Shown here piece by piece: positions 52,884 through 61,487 of a stretch of DNA of 64,000 nt. The DNA lies in the NCBI GenBank assembly GCA_903827945.1, contig CAIKKN010000029.1:42401-106400 (forward strand), read 5' to 3'. Position numbers and translations under genes: made by a program. A model generated the notes under the pieces. That model was not told the origin of the DNA. It ran no database searches and saw nothing but the letters and a program-made list of their open reading frames with translations. Each line of letters opens with the position of its first letter. The first letter of the stretch is position 1. Source of the stretch: an uncultured Actinomycetes bacterium (GTDB taxonomy: Bacteria; Actinomycetota; Actinomycetes; Nanopelagicales; Nanopelagicaceae).

Positions 52884-54025
52884 ATCTCCAAGACCGTATG
52901 CGTATGTTCGGTCTCTGAAATACCGGAGGAATAACGTTCTTCGTATCGTCCAAATTTCCAAATAAGTACTGATCCGATCCACGTTGCTACAAAGCTCAAG
53001 ATGATCCAGTATCCAACTTGATTTAGCTTGATGCTGGCGATCCATGTGAATGGCTGGTATTTGGCGATGCTTGTTTTATCAGCAAGAACTCCTACTAATT
53101 CAACCGTGCCAATCACCATAGCCACAAAGATCGAAATACCTGTTGTGGTGAGGTTGTAATAGATCTTGCGCATCGGTGAGGTAAAAGCCCACGCGTAAGC
53201 CTTTGTCATAAATATTCCATCCAGTGAGTCCATCATGGACATCCCTGCTGCAAAGATAAATGGAAGTGCGATGATCGCAAGCGGAGGAAGTGTTCCACCG
53301 ACTGTACCAATAGCTGCGGTTGCTGAGAGTCCAAGGAGACCTACCTCGGTTGCTGTATCAAAGCCTAGGCCGAAGAGAACTCCAATAGGGTAAAGCTGCC
53401 AAGAATGATCGAATCCTTTTTTAAATAGACCGCGGAAAATACGATTGAAAAGACCGCGTTCATTGAGAAGTTGATTTAAATGCTCATGAGAAAACTTTCC
53501 TGTTTTTGCTTGTCGCCAGACCTTGATAATTCCGACAAGAATGATGAGGTTGAGGATTCCGACCAAGTAAAGGAAAAATGCTGAGACGCTTGCTCCGATG
53601 ATTCCACCGGTTTGCGCAAAGTTATGTTGAAACTTAACTGCTTGCTTCGCTGCAAATGCAATTCCTATGGAAAGGGCGAGAACAATTGTTGAGTGGCCGA
53701 GTGAAAAGAAAAGTCCGACGCCCATAGGTTTCTTACCCTTGGCAAGCATGAGGCGAGTTGTGTCATCGATTGCTGAAATATGATCGGCATCAAAAGCATG
53801 GCGAAGGCCAAATGAATAGGCGAGGGCTCCCGCGCCGGCATAAATAAGTGTGTGGTTAGCATCCGCAATGGCATGAAACTGCGGCATCGAGTTGTAATGG
53901 ATAAAAAGTCCCCATCCAATGATGTGAAGGAGAGCCACGGTTCCAAGAACGCCAAATAGTCCAGGCAACTCATCTCGCTCGAAGCGAAGGTGTTCCCGAA
54001 GGCGAGGTTTAGTGCTAGCACTCAT
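52880..54025 (-). CDS. Nickel/cobalt permease of the NiCoT family (HoxN/NixA)
   Basis: A 381-residue membrane permease importing Ni2+ or Co2+. It carries the NiCoT signature RHAFDADHISAIDDTTR in helix 2 and FSLGHSTIVLAL in helix 3, with about eight helices. Cobalt for cobalamin or nickel for urease or another enzyme cannot be distinguished. A leaderless -10 (TAGCCT) lies 6 bases before the ATG, with a palindromic operator directly upstream. Confidence 0.92.
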   Translation of the reverse strand: MSASTKPRLREHLRFERDELPGLFGVLGTVALLHIIGWGLFIHYNSMPQFHAIADANHTLIYAGAGALAYSFGLRHAFDADHISAIDDTTRLMLAKGKKPMGVGLFFSLGHSTIVLALSIGIAFAAKQAVKFQHNFAQTGGIIGASVSAFFLYLVGILNLIILVGIIKVWRQAKTGKFSHEHLNQLLNERGLFNRIFRGLFKKGFDHSWQLYPIGVLFGLGFDTATEVGLLGLSATAAIGTVGGTLPPLAIIALPFIFAAGMSMMDSLDGIFMTKAYAWAFTSPMRKIYYNLTTTGISIFVAMVIGTVELVGVLADKTSIAKYQPFTWIASIKLNQVGYWIILSFVATWIGSVLIWKFGRYEERYSSGISETEHTHTVLEI

Positions 54026-54031
54026 GAGAGA

Positions 54032-54037
54032 AGGCTA
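54032..54037 (-). promoter_or_regulatory. -10 element of leaderless NiCoT gene
   Basis: TAGCCT on the minus strand, 6 bases before the ATG at 54025. Confidence 0.55.
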
Positions 54038-54038
54038 A

Positions 54039-54053
54039 TGCAAATCATTCGCA
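54039..54053. promoter_or_regulatory. Fur/Nur-like operator upstream of the NiCoT gene
   Basis: TGCAAATCATTCGCA is a 7-1-7 inverted repeat with one mismatch. It fits the Nur-box layout TGCAA-N5-TTGCA closely and starts 2 bases upstream of the -10, so binding would block RNA polymerase. The regulator itself is not in the window. Confidence 0.55.
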
Positions 54054-54072
54054 TCTGCAAAAGCATCGCGTT

Positions 54073-54816
54073 TTAGAGCCGACCCGCCTGCTCCAATGCG
54101 AAAAGGAAGTTCTTAAGCGCAAGATGCTGAGGGTCTTCCAGCATTTGAGCTGGGGTTCCAGATTCCAAAACCTCTCCATTTTTCAAGAAGAGAACCTCAT
54201 CGGCAACTTTTCTAGCAAATCCCATTTCATGAGTTGCAATCAACATCGTCATTCCATCGTTTTTGAGTTCACTTATGAGTGCAAGGACTTCTGCGATGAG
54301 AACTGGATCAAGAGCGCTGGTCACTTCATCAAGAAGCAGCAACTTTGGTTTGCAAATAATCGCACGCAAGATGGCTACTCGTTGTTGCTGCCCACCGCTC
54401 AATAGGTCTGGGTATTGATTTGCTTTATCAGAGAGTCCAAATCTAGCCAGTAAATGTTGCGCCTCGTTCTCGGCCTCTTCTTTGGAGAAACCATGAACCA
54501 ATCTTGGTGCGAGTGTGATGTTCTGGAGAACTGTTAAGTGAGGAAAAAGATTAAAAGCTTGGAAGACAGATCCGATTGAGGCACGGACGAGATCGGGACT
54601 AACGCCGAACTCAGAAATATCTTCTCCGGCTAGAAAAATTTGACCGTCATCGATTTCCTCAAGAAGGTTGATACAACGCAGAAGCGTGCTCTTCCCAGAT
54701 CCACTGGCACCGATTAACACTTTAACTTGATGCTTATCGAGGCTTAAATTTAAATCTGAGATGACCAAATCATCCCCATAAGACTTGCGAATGTTTAGAA
54801 GTTCTAGAGCCTTCAT
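54073..54816 (-). CDS. Amino-acid ABC transporter ATP-binding protein
   Basis: Energises the ABC importer encoded with it. The protein, 247 residues from ATG 54816, has Walker A GASGSGKSTLL, signature LSGGQQQRVAILRA, Walker B LLLLDEVTSALD and the H-loop in IATHEMGFARKVAD. It is the GlnQ/HisP subfamily. A GTG three codons upstream overlaps the permease gene; GGTGG five bases before the ATG favours 54816. It is the last gene of the SAM-IV-controlled operon. Confidence 0.93.
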   Translation of the reverse strand: MKALELLNIRKSYGDDLVISDLNLSLDKHQVKVLIGASGSGKSTLLRCINLLEEIDDGQIFLAGEDISEFGVSPDLVRASIGSVFQAFNLFPHLTVLQNITLAPRLVHGFSKEEAENEAQHLLARFGLSDKANQYPDLLSGGQQQRVAILRAIICKPKLLLLDEVTSALDPVLIAEVLALISELKNDGMTMLIATHEMGFARKVADEVLFLKNGEVLESGTPAQMLEDPQHLALKNFLFALEQAGRL

Positions 54817-54818
54817 CT

Positions 54819-55685
54819 CTACCACCGACCTTGCTGCTGGCGTGCTCTGTCTTGCTTGCGGGTCAGCCAGTCAGTGAATCGAGTGAGTGGAATAGTGAGG
54901 GCAACAAATATTGCACCTGCCACCAAATATGGAGTGAAATTAAAAGATTGGGCAGTCTCAATTCCTGCAGCTCGAATTGCATCGATGGCGCCCAAAACTG
55001 AGATAAGACCTGAATCTTTTTGAAGTGAAACTAAATCATTTAACAGTGGGGGAGTCACTTTTCGCAGCGCTTGTGGCAAAACTACGTGTCGTTGTGTCTG
55101 CGCTTGCGTAAGTCCAAGAGCCCGAGCGGCCATTCTTTGCGCGGGATTTACCGCCTCAATTCCGGCACGAATAACTTCAGCAACGTATGCCGAGTAAGTA
55201 AGTATTAGAGAAACCGTGCCCAAGAGAACGGCAGAATTTGGGATCCAGGAGATTTGTAAGCCAGGTATTCCAAAACCTACAAGAAGCAGAACGAGCAGAA
55301 GTGGAAGGCCACGGAAAATATCGGTATAAATTGTTGCGAAAAGCCGTGCCGGATATAAAACCGGGCTTTTGGAAGTACGGGCCAAGGCCAACAGCAATCC
55401 GAAGATTAAGACGAAAATTTCAGCAACAAGCATCACACGAAGGTTCAACCAAATTCCAGAGAGAACAGATGGAAAGGAATGAACTGCGTAATGCCAACTG
55501 AAAAACGATTGTCGGACGAGCTGAAAACCCTTGGCTCCTGTTACTACCAAAACCACGACAGCGCCCACGGCGAAAGTGCTGACTAGAGCGATAGCCGTGG
55601 AACGACGAGAGGCCTGAGCGCGCGAAGCTTCGCGTTGCAATCGCAACGGCGATGCCTGATAAGGCTCGTGCGGCGAAACTGCCAT
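54819..55685 (-). CDS. Amino-acid ABC transporter permease
   Basis: Membrane subunit of the same importer, HisM/GlnP family, 288 residues. An N-terminal cytoplasmic segment of ~30 residues precedes the first helix (TAIALVSTFAVGAVVVLVV). The EAA-type loop is near AARALGLTQAQTQRHVVLPQ. It lies between the binding-protein and ATPase genes. Confidence 0.93.
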   Translation of the reverse strand: MAVSPHEPYQASPLRLQREASRAQASRRSTAIALVSTFAVGAVVVLVVTGAKGFQLVRQSFFSWHYAVHSFPSVLSGIWLNLRVMLVAEIFVLIFGLLLALARTSKSPVLYPARLFATIYTDIFRGLPLLLVLLLVGFGIPGLQISWIPNSAVLLGTVSLILTYSAYVAEVIRAGIEAVNPAQRMAARALGLTQAQTQRHVVLPQALRKVTPPLLNDLVSLQKDSGLISVLGAIDAIRAAGIETAQSFNFTPYLVAGAIFVALTIPLTRFTDWLTRKQDRARQQQGRW

Positions 55686-55721
55686 CAGACCTCTATCTAC
55701 CTATCTACTTATTTACCTGAT

Positions 55722-56552
55722 TTACTTCTTAAATACTGGAGCGCCGCCAACGTTTGCCAACCACTTGTCAGCAATCGCTTTGAGAGTTCCATTTGCGCGG
55801 AGAGCATCTACTGCTGCGCTCACCTTTGAAGTAAGTGCGCTTCCCTTGCTGAGCACAAGACCAAATTGTTCTGATTTAGCCTGAGCGGGGAATTGACCTA
55901 CGAGAACCGCATTCTTTGCAGTTGCTGCGATATAGAAAGCAGTTGGAAGATCGACTACTAGTCCCTTGATCTGTCCAGCGGTCAGGGCTGCAGTAGCAAG
56001 ATCATTTGAGTCATAGACGGCAACCTTCTTCGATGGCTTAACAATTGAATTAATTGTGGCTAGTGACGTGGTTCCGACTTGTGCGCCTAGAGCAACTTTT
56101 GCAAGATCTGAAATCTTAATTGCCTTTGCGATGCTTGAACCTTTAACGCTCACAACTGCTTGTGCAACGTCGTAGTAACCACTTGAGAAATCAACAACGT
56201 TCTTTCGCTCTTCTGTGATTGAAATCTGGTTGATATCGAAATCAAAGTTTTTCTTACCAGGCTGGATCACGCTATTAAATGATGCCTTGACCCATTTGAC
56301 TTTGGAGGCTGGGTAGCCAAGTTGCTTTGCTACTGCGAATGCAACTGCAGATTCGAAGCCTCTTCCGTTTGCTGGAGTGTTGCTATCAAACCATGGTCCG
56401 TAGGCTGGATCATCGGTTCCAATCGTTAGTACTCCTGCTGTAAGCGTTGGAAGATTTGGCAGAACTGCGTTTGCAGTGGGTGTAATAAGGCTCGTCGCAA
56501 TTCCTGCTGCGGCAATAGCTGCAAAGATTGAAAGCTTCTTTGAATTTAACAT
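55722..56552 (-). CDS. Amino-acid ABC transporter substrate-binding protein (SBP family 3)
   Basis: Captures an amino acid outside the membrane. The 276-residue protein starts with a signal peptide (about residues 1-29, LSIFAAIAAAGIATSLI, then ANA), and no lipobox cysteine follows, unlike most Gram-positive binding proteins. Family motifs are GRGFESAVAFAVAKQLG, FDFDINQISITEERKNVVDF and LVVDLPTAFYIA. It belongs to the polar amino-acid group, but the SAM-IV riboswitch before it argues that the substrate is methionine or another sulfur amino acid. An AGAGGA ribosome-binding site is present. Confidence 0.9.
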   Translation of the reverse strand: MLNSKKLSIFAAIAAAGIATSLITPTANAVLPNLPTLTAGVLTIGTDDPAYGPWFDSNTPANGRGFESAVAFAVAKQLGYPASKVKWVKASFNSVIQPGKKNFDFDINQISITEERKNVVDFSSGYYDVAQAVVSVKGSSIAKAIKISDLAKVALGAQVGTTSLATINSIVKPSKKVAVYDSNDLATAALTAGQIKGLVVDLPTAFYIAATAKNAVLVGQFPAQAKSEQFGLVLSKGSALTSKVSAAVDALRANGTLKAIADKWLANVGGAPVFKK

Positions 56553-56606
56553 GAAAATCCTCTTTCTTGAGTTCAGTCAAAGGACGCATTTTCCATAAAG
56601 GTGTAA

Positions 56607-56721
56607 CGCGCTTGCCAGACTTTCTGGCCAGGTCTTCACCCGGAGCACCCCGCCGCGTTCCTGTTAAGGAGGAGGGTTGCCGATCGATAAGCCGGGGCTT
56701 GATATCGATACTCATAACCTG
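56607..56721 (-). promoter_or_regulatory. SAM-IV riboswitch
   Basis: The minus strand carries the actinobacterial SAM-IV aptamer. It starts with CAGGTTATGAG, then has an AAGCC/GGCTT hairpin, CGGCAACCCTCC, GGGGTGCTCCGGGTGAAGAC and ACCTG, where CAGGT pairs with ACCTG to close P1. A second hairpin (GCCAGA/TCTGGC, 56614-56628) and the conserved GGCAAGCGCG end follow. Between it and the ATG at 56552 lie 54 bases. It should lower expression of the ABC operon when S-adenosylmethionine is abundant. Confidence 0.88.
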
Positions 56722-56976
56722 CACGCACTCTACTAAGAAAGAAGTGAAGTGAAAAATCTTTTTGATTATTATTGGGAAATTGTCCAAAAGGAGCCAAAAA
56801 CGCCTACTTCGGGAGTGGCGTTTATGCGAGGAATTCGCAAGAGAAGTGCTTTTCTATGCCGCCTCTGCTACCTTCACCTTAACGTTATTGCAGTAATGAG
56901 CTTTAGCGCCAAACTTATAAGGGGAGAAGGCATCGTATTTCAGTAAACGCTGAAAGTTCTCGGTGTTGTCAAAACA
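56722..56976. other. Intergenic region upstream of the riboswitch and the aminomutase-like gene
   Basis: No convincing gene. It must hold the promoter of the SAM-IV leader on the minus strand and that of the aminomutase-like gene on the plus strand. A hairpin (AAACGCC at 56798-56804, GGCGTTT at 56817-56823) is followed by T's on the minus strand. A second inverted repeat, TTTCAG/CTGAAA (56938-56955), lies just before the aminomutase-like gene and may be an operator. Confidence 0.5.
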
Positions 56977-58368
56977 ATGTTCCGCCAACTTGAAACTCAA
57001 GCATTTAGAAAACTCAGTAAGAATCCAGTCCAATTGTCAGAAAAGCGAGTCGATGAACTCCTCGCCAGCGAGTGGGAAAAATTTAAGGCCACCACGCTTG
57101 GATCTGAATTGGAATATGAAATCGCAAAGGAAACTCTGCCTTTAGGCGTTGTTTCAAGCTTCCAACATTGGGATCCATATCCAATTTCGATCGTATCCGC
57201 TAAGGGCGCCTGGATGACTGACGTCGATGGCCGCGAACTCCTTGACCTATCAATGGGTTTCGGCGCGATGCTTGCTGGTCACCTAAACCCAGTGGTTGTG
57301 GCCGAAGCAAAAGAGGCCATGGAGACTGGAATGTTGTTCGTAACTCCATCCCCAATTTCACGTGATGCCGCAGAACGCATTTGTAAACGCTTCTCTATTG
57401 ATCTTGTTCGATTTGCAAACTCCGGAACAGAAGCGACGATGTACGCAGTGCGTACCGCTCGTGCTTTTACCGGCAAAGATGCAGTTGTTAAAGTTGAAGG
57501 TGGATATCACGGTTCCTATGATCCGCTAACTGTTTCAGCAAAACCTTCTTTGGATAAAGCGGGCCCAGCAGACTTTCCTAACGCAGTGGTGCCTGAGGGC
57601 GCTAATCCAGGAACTGTTTATGTTGTTCCTTTCAATAATCTGGACTCACTTGAGCAGATTTTCAAAGCTCACAGTTCTGAGATTGCCTGTTTCATCGTCG
57701 AGCCAGTTCTTGAGAATCTTGCAATCGTTCTTCCTGATGAAGGATATTTGCAAGGGGTAAGAGATCTCTGCGATAAATTTGGAATTGTTCTAATTTTTGA
57801 CGAAGTAAAAACTGGCTTAACCGCTGGTCCTCACGGAGCAGCCCAACGCATTGGTGTGCAACCTGATTTGATTTCACTAGCGAAATCCATCGGTGGTGGA
57901 CTTCCTCTTGCAGCATTTGGCGGAAAGCGCGAAATAATGCAGGTTGTTGTTGATAACAAGATGCCACATTTTGGAACGTTCAATGGAAATCCTCTAGCGA
58001 TGGCCGGAGTTCGCGCAATTGATAAAATCTGTACTCCTGAAGCACTTGCGGCTGCTGAGGCATTCAACATGCAGGCACTCACACGTATTTCTGAAATTAT
58101 CGATGAGTATCAACTTCCAGCTCATACAGTTGGATTTGGTATCAAGGGTTGCATTACCTGGTCAGTAGAGCCAGTTCGCAACTATCGCGATTACAAGGCG
58201 ACAGATTTCAAAATTGCTGAATTGTCTTGGCTCTGGTCACTCAATCGCGGAATAATTACACCTCCGGGATTAGATGAGCAGTGGTTAATTTCCTTGGCTC
58301 ATGGCCAGCGTGAAATTGATTTGCTCGTTGAAGACTTTAGAGAACTCGCACAGGCTTTGCGAGCCTAA
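56977..58368 (+). CDS. Glutamate-1-semialdehyde 2,1-aminomutase-like class III PLP enzyme
   Basis: A 463-residue fold-type I PLP enzyme close to HemL. It shows FANSGTEATMYAVRTARAFT, VEGGYHGSYD, FDEVKTGL and the PLP-binding lysine in SLAKSIGGGLPLAAFGG. It is about 30 residues longer than HemL at the N-terminus (MFRQLETQAFRKLSKNP), and no other heme gene is nearby, so the true reaction may be a different aminotransfer. It ends directly at the stop of the convergent ABC-F gene. Confidence 0.78.
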   Translation: MFRQLETQAFRKLSKNPVQLSEKRVDELLASEWEKFKATTLGSELEYEIAKETLPLGVVSSFQHWDPYPISIVSAKGAWMTDVDGRELLDLSMGFGAMLAGHLNPVVVAEAKEAMETGMLFVTPSPISRDAAERICKRFSIDLVRFANSGTEATMYAVRTARAFTGKDAVVKVEGGYHGSYDPLTVSAKPSLDKAGPADFPNAVVPEGANPGTVYVVPFNNLDSLEQIFKAHSSEIACFIVEPVLENLAIVLPDEGYLQGVRDLCDKFGIVLIFDEVKTGLTAGPHGAAQRIGVQPDLISLAKSIGGGLPLAAFGGKREIMQVVVDNKMPHFGTFNGNPLAMAGVRAIDKICTPEALAAAEAFNMQALTRISEIIDEYQLPAHTVGFGIKGCITWSVEPVRNYRDYKATDFKIAELSWLWSLNRGIITPPGLDEQWLISLAHGQREIDLLVEDFRELAQALRA

Positions 58369-59967
58369 TTATTCAAGTGAAATAAGATCGAGATAGTCAT
58401 CGTTCCAAAGATCTTCATCGCCATCTGGAAGTAGTAGAACGCGCTCTGGTTTCAGGGCGCGAACTGCACCCTCATCGTGGCTTACAAGAATAACTGCGCC
58501 TTGATACTCGGTAAGCGCACTGAGAATTTCATCTCGGGAAGCCGGATCCAAGTTGTTTGTAGGCTCATCGAGCATCAATACATTTGCTTCACCGACGACG
58601 AGTGTGGCCAGGGCGAGACGGGTTCGCTCTCCACCGCTGAGCACCTTGACGAACTTATCAACATCATCGCCGACAAATAGAAACGAACCGAGCACCTGTC
58701 GGGCTTGCTGCTCTTTGATATCAGTGCCAGATGACATCATATTTTGCAAAACAGTTCTCTCGAAATCTAACATTTCATGTTCCTGTGCGTAGTAACCAAT
58801 TTTTAGTCCATGACCAGGGTTCACAGTCCCTGTATCTGATTCACCAACTCCAGCAAGAATTTTCAAAAGCGTAGTTTTTCCGGCACCGTTGAGACCGAGA
58901 ATTACAACGCGGGAACCACGATCAATTGCCAAATCAACGTCGGTGAAGACTTCAAGTGAACCATAGGACTTGCTGAGGCCTTCAGCAGTAAGTGGAGTCT
59001 TGCCACATGGTGCGGGTGTTGGGAAGCGAAGTTTTGCAACCTTATCCTTGACTCGCACATCTTCAAGACCTGAAAGAAGTTGATCTGCGCGACGAAGCAT
59101 TCCTTGCGCCGCTTTAGCTTTGGAAGCTTTAGCGCGCATCTTCTCGCCCTGCTTTGCAAGAATCGCAGCCTTCTTCTCGGCGTTTGCGCGTTCTTTCTTG
59201 CGGCGATGTTCATCTTGCTCACGCTGCAATAAATATTTCTTCCAACCCATGTTGTATACATCAATGACATTTCTATTGGCATCAATGTAGAAAACCTTGT
59301 TCACAACGGTTTCGATGAGATTTACATCGTGAGAGATGATGACAAGTCCGCCGCTGTACTTCATCAAATACTCACGAAGCCAGATGATTGATTCAGCGTC
59401 AAGGTGGTTAGTTGGTTCATCGAGTAGGAGAGTGTCCGCTCCGCTAAAGAGAATTCTTGCTAGTTCTACACGGCGACGTTGACCGCCGCTAAGTGCTTCA
59501 AGGGACTCTTCAAAAAGGCGCTCTGGAATTCCAAGGTTTGTGAGAATTGATTCAGCTTCTGATGAGGCGGTATATCCACCAGCGCTCTGGAATTCTGCAT
59601 CCACTGCGGAATAACGATCAAGTGCTTTCTCAAGTTCCTCAGGGGTGGCCGTAGCCATCGCATCTTCGGCTTTTCGCATGCGAGCAACAATTTGGTCTAA
59701 TCCACGAGCCGACAAGATGCGATTGATGACACTATCTTCCTGGTCTCCCGTCCGAGGATCTTGGGGGAGATAACCGATAGTTCCTGTTCGATTTACCTGA
59801 CCTCCCGCTGGCATAGTTTCACCTGCGAGCACTTTGCAAAGGGTTGATTTACCGGCACCATTTCTACCGACAAAGCCGACGCGATCTCCATGATTGATTC
59901 GCACGGTTACGTTGCTGACAAGGAGCCTTGCTGCTGCGCGAAGTTCGAGGCTCTGGGTTGCAATCAC
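58369..59967 (-). CDS. ABC-F family ATPase
   Basis: Soluble protein with two ABC ATPase domains that acts on the ribosome (EttA/Uup-like) to aid translation or antibiotic protection. The 532-residue protein has Walker A GRNGAGKSTLCKVL and GLNGAGKTTLLKIL, signature LSGGQRRRVELARIL and LSGGERTRLALATL, and Walker B motifs with TLLLDEPTNHLDA and VLMLDEPTNNLDP. The linker between the domains (about residues 235-310) is lysine-rich. It starts at GTG with a leaderless -10 (TACCCT). Confidence 0.94.
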   Translation of the reverse strand: MIATQSLELRAAARLLVSNVTVRINHGDRVGFVGRNGAGKSTLCKVLAGETMPAGGQVNRTGTIGYLPQDPRTGDQEDSVINRILSARGLDQIVARMRKAEDAMATATPEELEKALDRYSAVDAEFQSAGGYTASSEAESILTNLGIPERLFEESLEALSGGQRRRVELARILFSGADTLLLDEPTNHLDAESIIWLREYLMKYSGGLVIISHDVNLIETVVNKVFYIDANRNVIDVYNMGWKKYLLQREQDEHRRKKERANAEKKAAILAKQGEKMRAKASKAKAAQGMLRRADQLLSGLEDVRVKDKVAKLRFPTPAPCGKTPLTAEGLSKSYGSLEVFTDVDLAIDRGSRVVILGLNGAGKTTLLKILAGVGESDTGTVNPGHGLKIGYYAQEHEMLDFERTVLQNMMSSGTDIKEQQARQVLGSFLFVGDDVDKFVKVLSGGERTRLALATLVVGEANVLMLDEPTNNLDPASRDEILSALTEYQGAVILVSHDEGAVRALKPERVLLLPDGDEDLWNDDYLDLISLE

Positions 59968-59973
59968 TGCCCT

Positions 59974-59983
59974 AGGGTACCTT
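59974..59983. promoter_or_regulatory. Overlapping divergent -10 elements
   Basis: The 10-mer AGGGTACCTT contains the ABC-F -10 (TACCCT, minus strand 59979-59974) and the DMT-transporter -10 (TACCTT, plus strand 59978-59983). They share the central TA. Each is 6 bases from its GTG start (59967 and 59990). The two starts are only 22 bases apart. Confidence 0.7.
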
Positions 59984-59989
59984 TGAGTC

Positions 59990-60859
59990 GTGAGTGAATC
60001 TGACCATCAAAAATTCGGTTCACTTGGCATATTGGCCGCAGGAATCTGTTTTGGCACCACCGGAACTTCACAAACCCTGCTTGCAAAGGGTATTTCACCG
60101 CTCGCAGTTGCAAGCACGCGGCTTTTTGTGGGGGCGCTAACTCTTTTACTGATTGCACGGTTAACGACCACCAAAAAGAGAGTGCGTATTGCGCGAAGTG
60201 ATCTCTGGACTTCTGGCTTAGGAATCGCGATTTATCAGCTCTCATTCTTCTCTTCAGTGAAGTTAACTGGCGTTCCAATCGCGACAATCACAGCCCTCGG
60301 AAGTGCGCCAATATTCACCGGAATAGTCGCATTCATAATGGTTAAAGAAAGACCAAAACGAGTGTGGTTCATTGCAACCGTGATCACCACCGCTGGAATT
60401 GTGCTTCTAAATCTGCAACACAGCGAAAAGGGAGTGAATCTATTTGGAGTCCTACTTGCCCTTGTAGCGGGTCTGGGTTTTGCTTTCTTTAATGTAACAA
60501 GCAGGCGGGCTCTAAATTCGGGCGTGGAACCCGTTCGTTTAGCAGGCTCGGTATTTTCACTCGCTGCGATAGCGGTCTTTCCATTTTGCTTTGTCGCAGG
60601 TACTCATTGGATATTTACTATCAAAGGCGCCTCGCTGATTTTGTGGCTTGGAATATTTACGACAGGGCTTGGATATACGCTCTATGCATATGGACTAAAG
60701 CGCGTGCATTCAAGTACAGCGTCGACTCTCGTCCTAGCAGAACCGGCTACTGCAACGCTTCTAGCGGTAGTTGTCCTTGGAAACTCGCTAAATGTATCCA
60801 GCTGGTTTGGAATTGGAACCGTTATAGCAGGGCTGCTTTATTTAGCTATGCGAGGTTGA
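59990..60859 (+). CDS. EamA/DMT superfamily transporter
   Basis: A 289-residue permease with about ten hydrophobic helices in two EamA repeats, beginning GSLGILAAGICFGTTGTSQTL at the first helix. The second repeat holds LWLGIFTTGLGYTLYAYGLK, typical of the RhaT/EamA family. Substrate unknown. It starts at GTG and its 3' end overlaps MarC by 14 bases. Confidence 0.87.
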   Translation: MSESDHQKFGSLGILAAGICFGTTGTSQTLLAKGISPLAVASTRLFVGALTLLLIARLTTTKKRVRIARSDLWTSGLGIAIYQLSFFSSVKLTGVPIATITALGSAPIFTGIVAFIMVKERPKRVWFIATVITTAGIVLLNLQHSEKGVNLFGVLLALVAGLGFAFFNVTSRRALNSGVEPVRLAGSVFSLAAIAVFPFCFVAGTHWIFTIKGASLILWLGIFTTGLGYTLYAYGLKRVHSSTASTLVLAEPATATLLAVVVLGNSLNVSSWFGIGTVIAGLLYLAMRG

Positions 60860-61469
60860 AAAATCCTTTAATGGATTGAACCATCATCTCAACAGCGATA
60901 GCAGCTACAAGTAAGCCAGCAACTCGGGCTACAAGAGTGACACCCGAATCCTTGATGATGCCAAGAATCTTTGTGGAGAACATAAGGGTGAAACCAATGA
61001 CAATATGAACCGCAATAATTGCACCTGCTAGCGAAAGTTTCGCAGATGAACTGTGGGCATATTGAACATAAAGCATTGTTGTAACGATTGCGCCCGGACC
61101 AGCCAAAATAGGAGTTCCAAGGGGCACCATTGCCACATTCACATTCTTGGTGGCACTCTCTTCTGTGCCTTTACCCGTTAACAATTCCATTGAAATGAGA
61201 AATAGAAGCAATCCGCCTGCACCTTGAAGGGCATTGAGTGAAATGTGAAGATAATTCAAAATTATCTGCCCAAAAAGGGCAAAGACGACAATGATAATTA
61301 GCGATGATGTGGCGCCCTGCCAAGCAAGTTTTACTCTTTCCTTTGGTTGTTTATTGGCCACCAGAGATAGGAAGATTGGAATAGCCCCTGGTGGGTCCAA
61401 GATCACGAAAAGCGTTACAAAGGCTTGTATGCCAAAGGTAAGTGCCGAAACTTCCAGGAGGCTGTTCAT
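60846..61469 (-). CDS. MarC family integral membrane protein
   Basis: A 207-residue protein with about six transmembrane helices. It contains LFVILDPPGAIPIFLSLVA near the start and the ILAGPGAIVTTMLYV segment. The family's function is unresolved; it was once linked to multiple antibiotic resistance. A leaderless -10 (TACCCT) lies 7 bases before the ATG. It is the only gene of its unit. Confidence 0.9.
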   Translation of the reverse strand: MNSLLEVSALTFGIQAFVTLFVILDPPGAIPIFLSLVANKQPKERVKLAWQGATSSLIIIVVFALFGQIILNYLHISLNALQGAGGLLLFLISMELLTGKGTEESATKNVNVAMVPLGTPILAGPGAIVTTMLYVQYAHSSSAKLSLAGAIIAVHIVIGFTLMFSTKILGIIKDSGVTLVARVAGLLVAAIAVEMMVQSIKGFFNLA

Positions 61470-61476
61470 ACCGGCA

Positions 61477-61482
61477 AGGGTA
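61477..61482 (-). promoter_or_regulatory. -10 element of leaderless MarC gene
   Basis: TACCCT on the minus strand, 7 bases before the ATG at 61469; it lies inside the stop region of the upstream aminotransferase gene. Confidence 0.5.
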
Positions 61483-61487
61483 ACAAA

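Noticed and set aside
56749..56946. 65-codon open frame between the riboswitch and the aminomutase-like gene
   Set aside because: Spans a hairpin, lacks a start signal and has no recognisable features.
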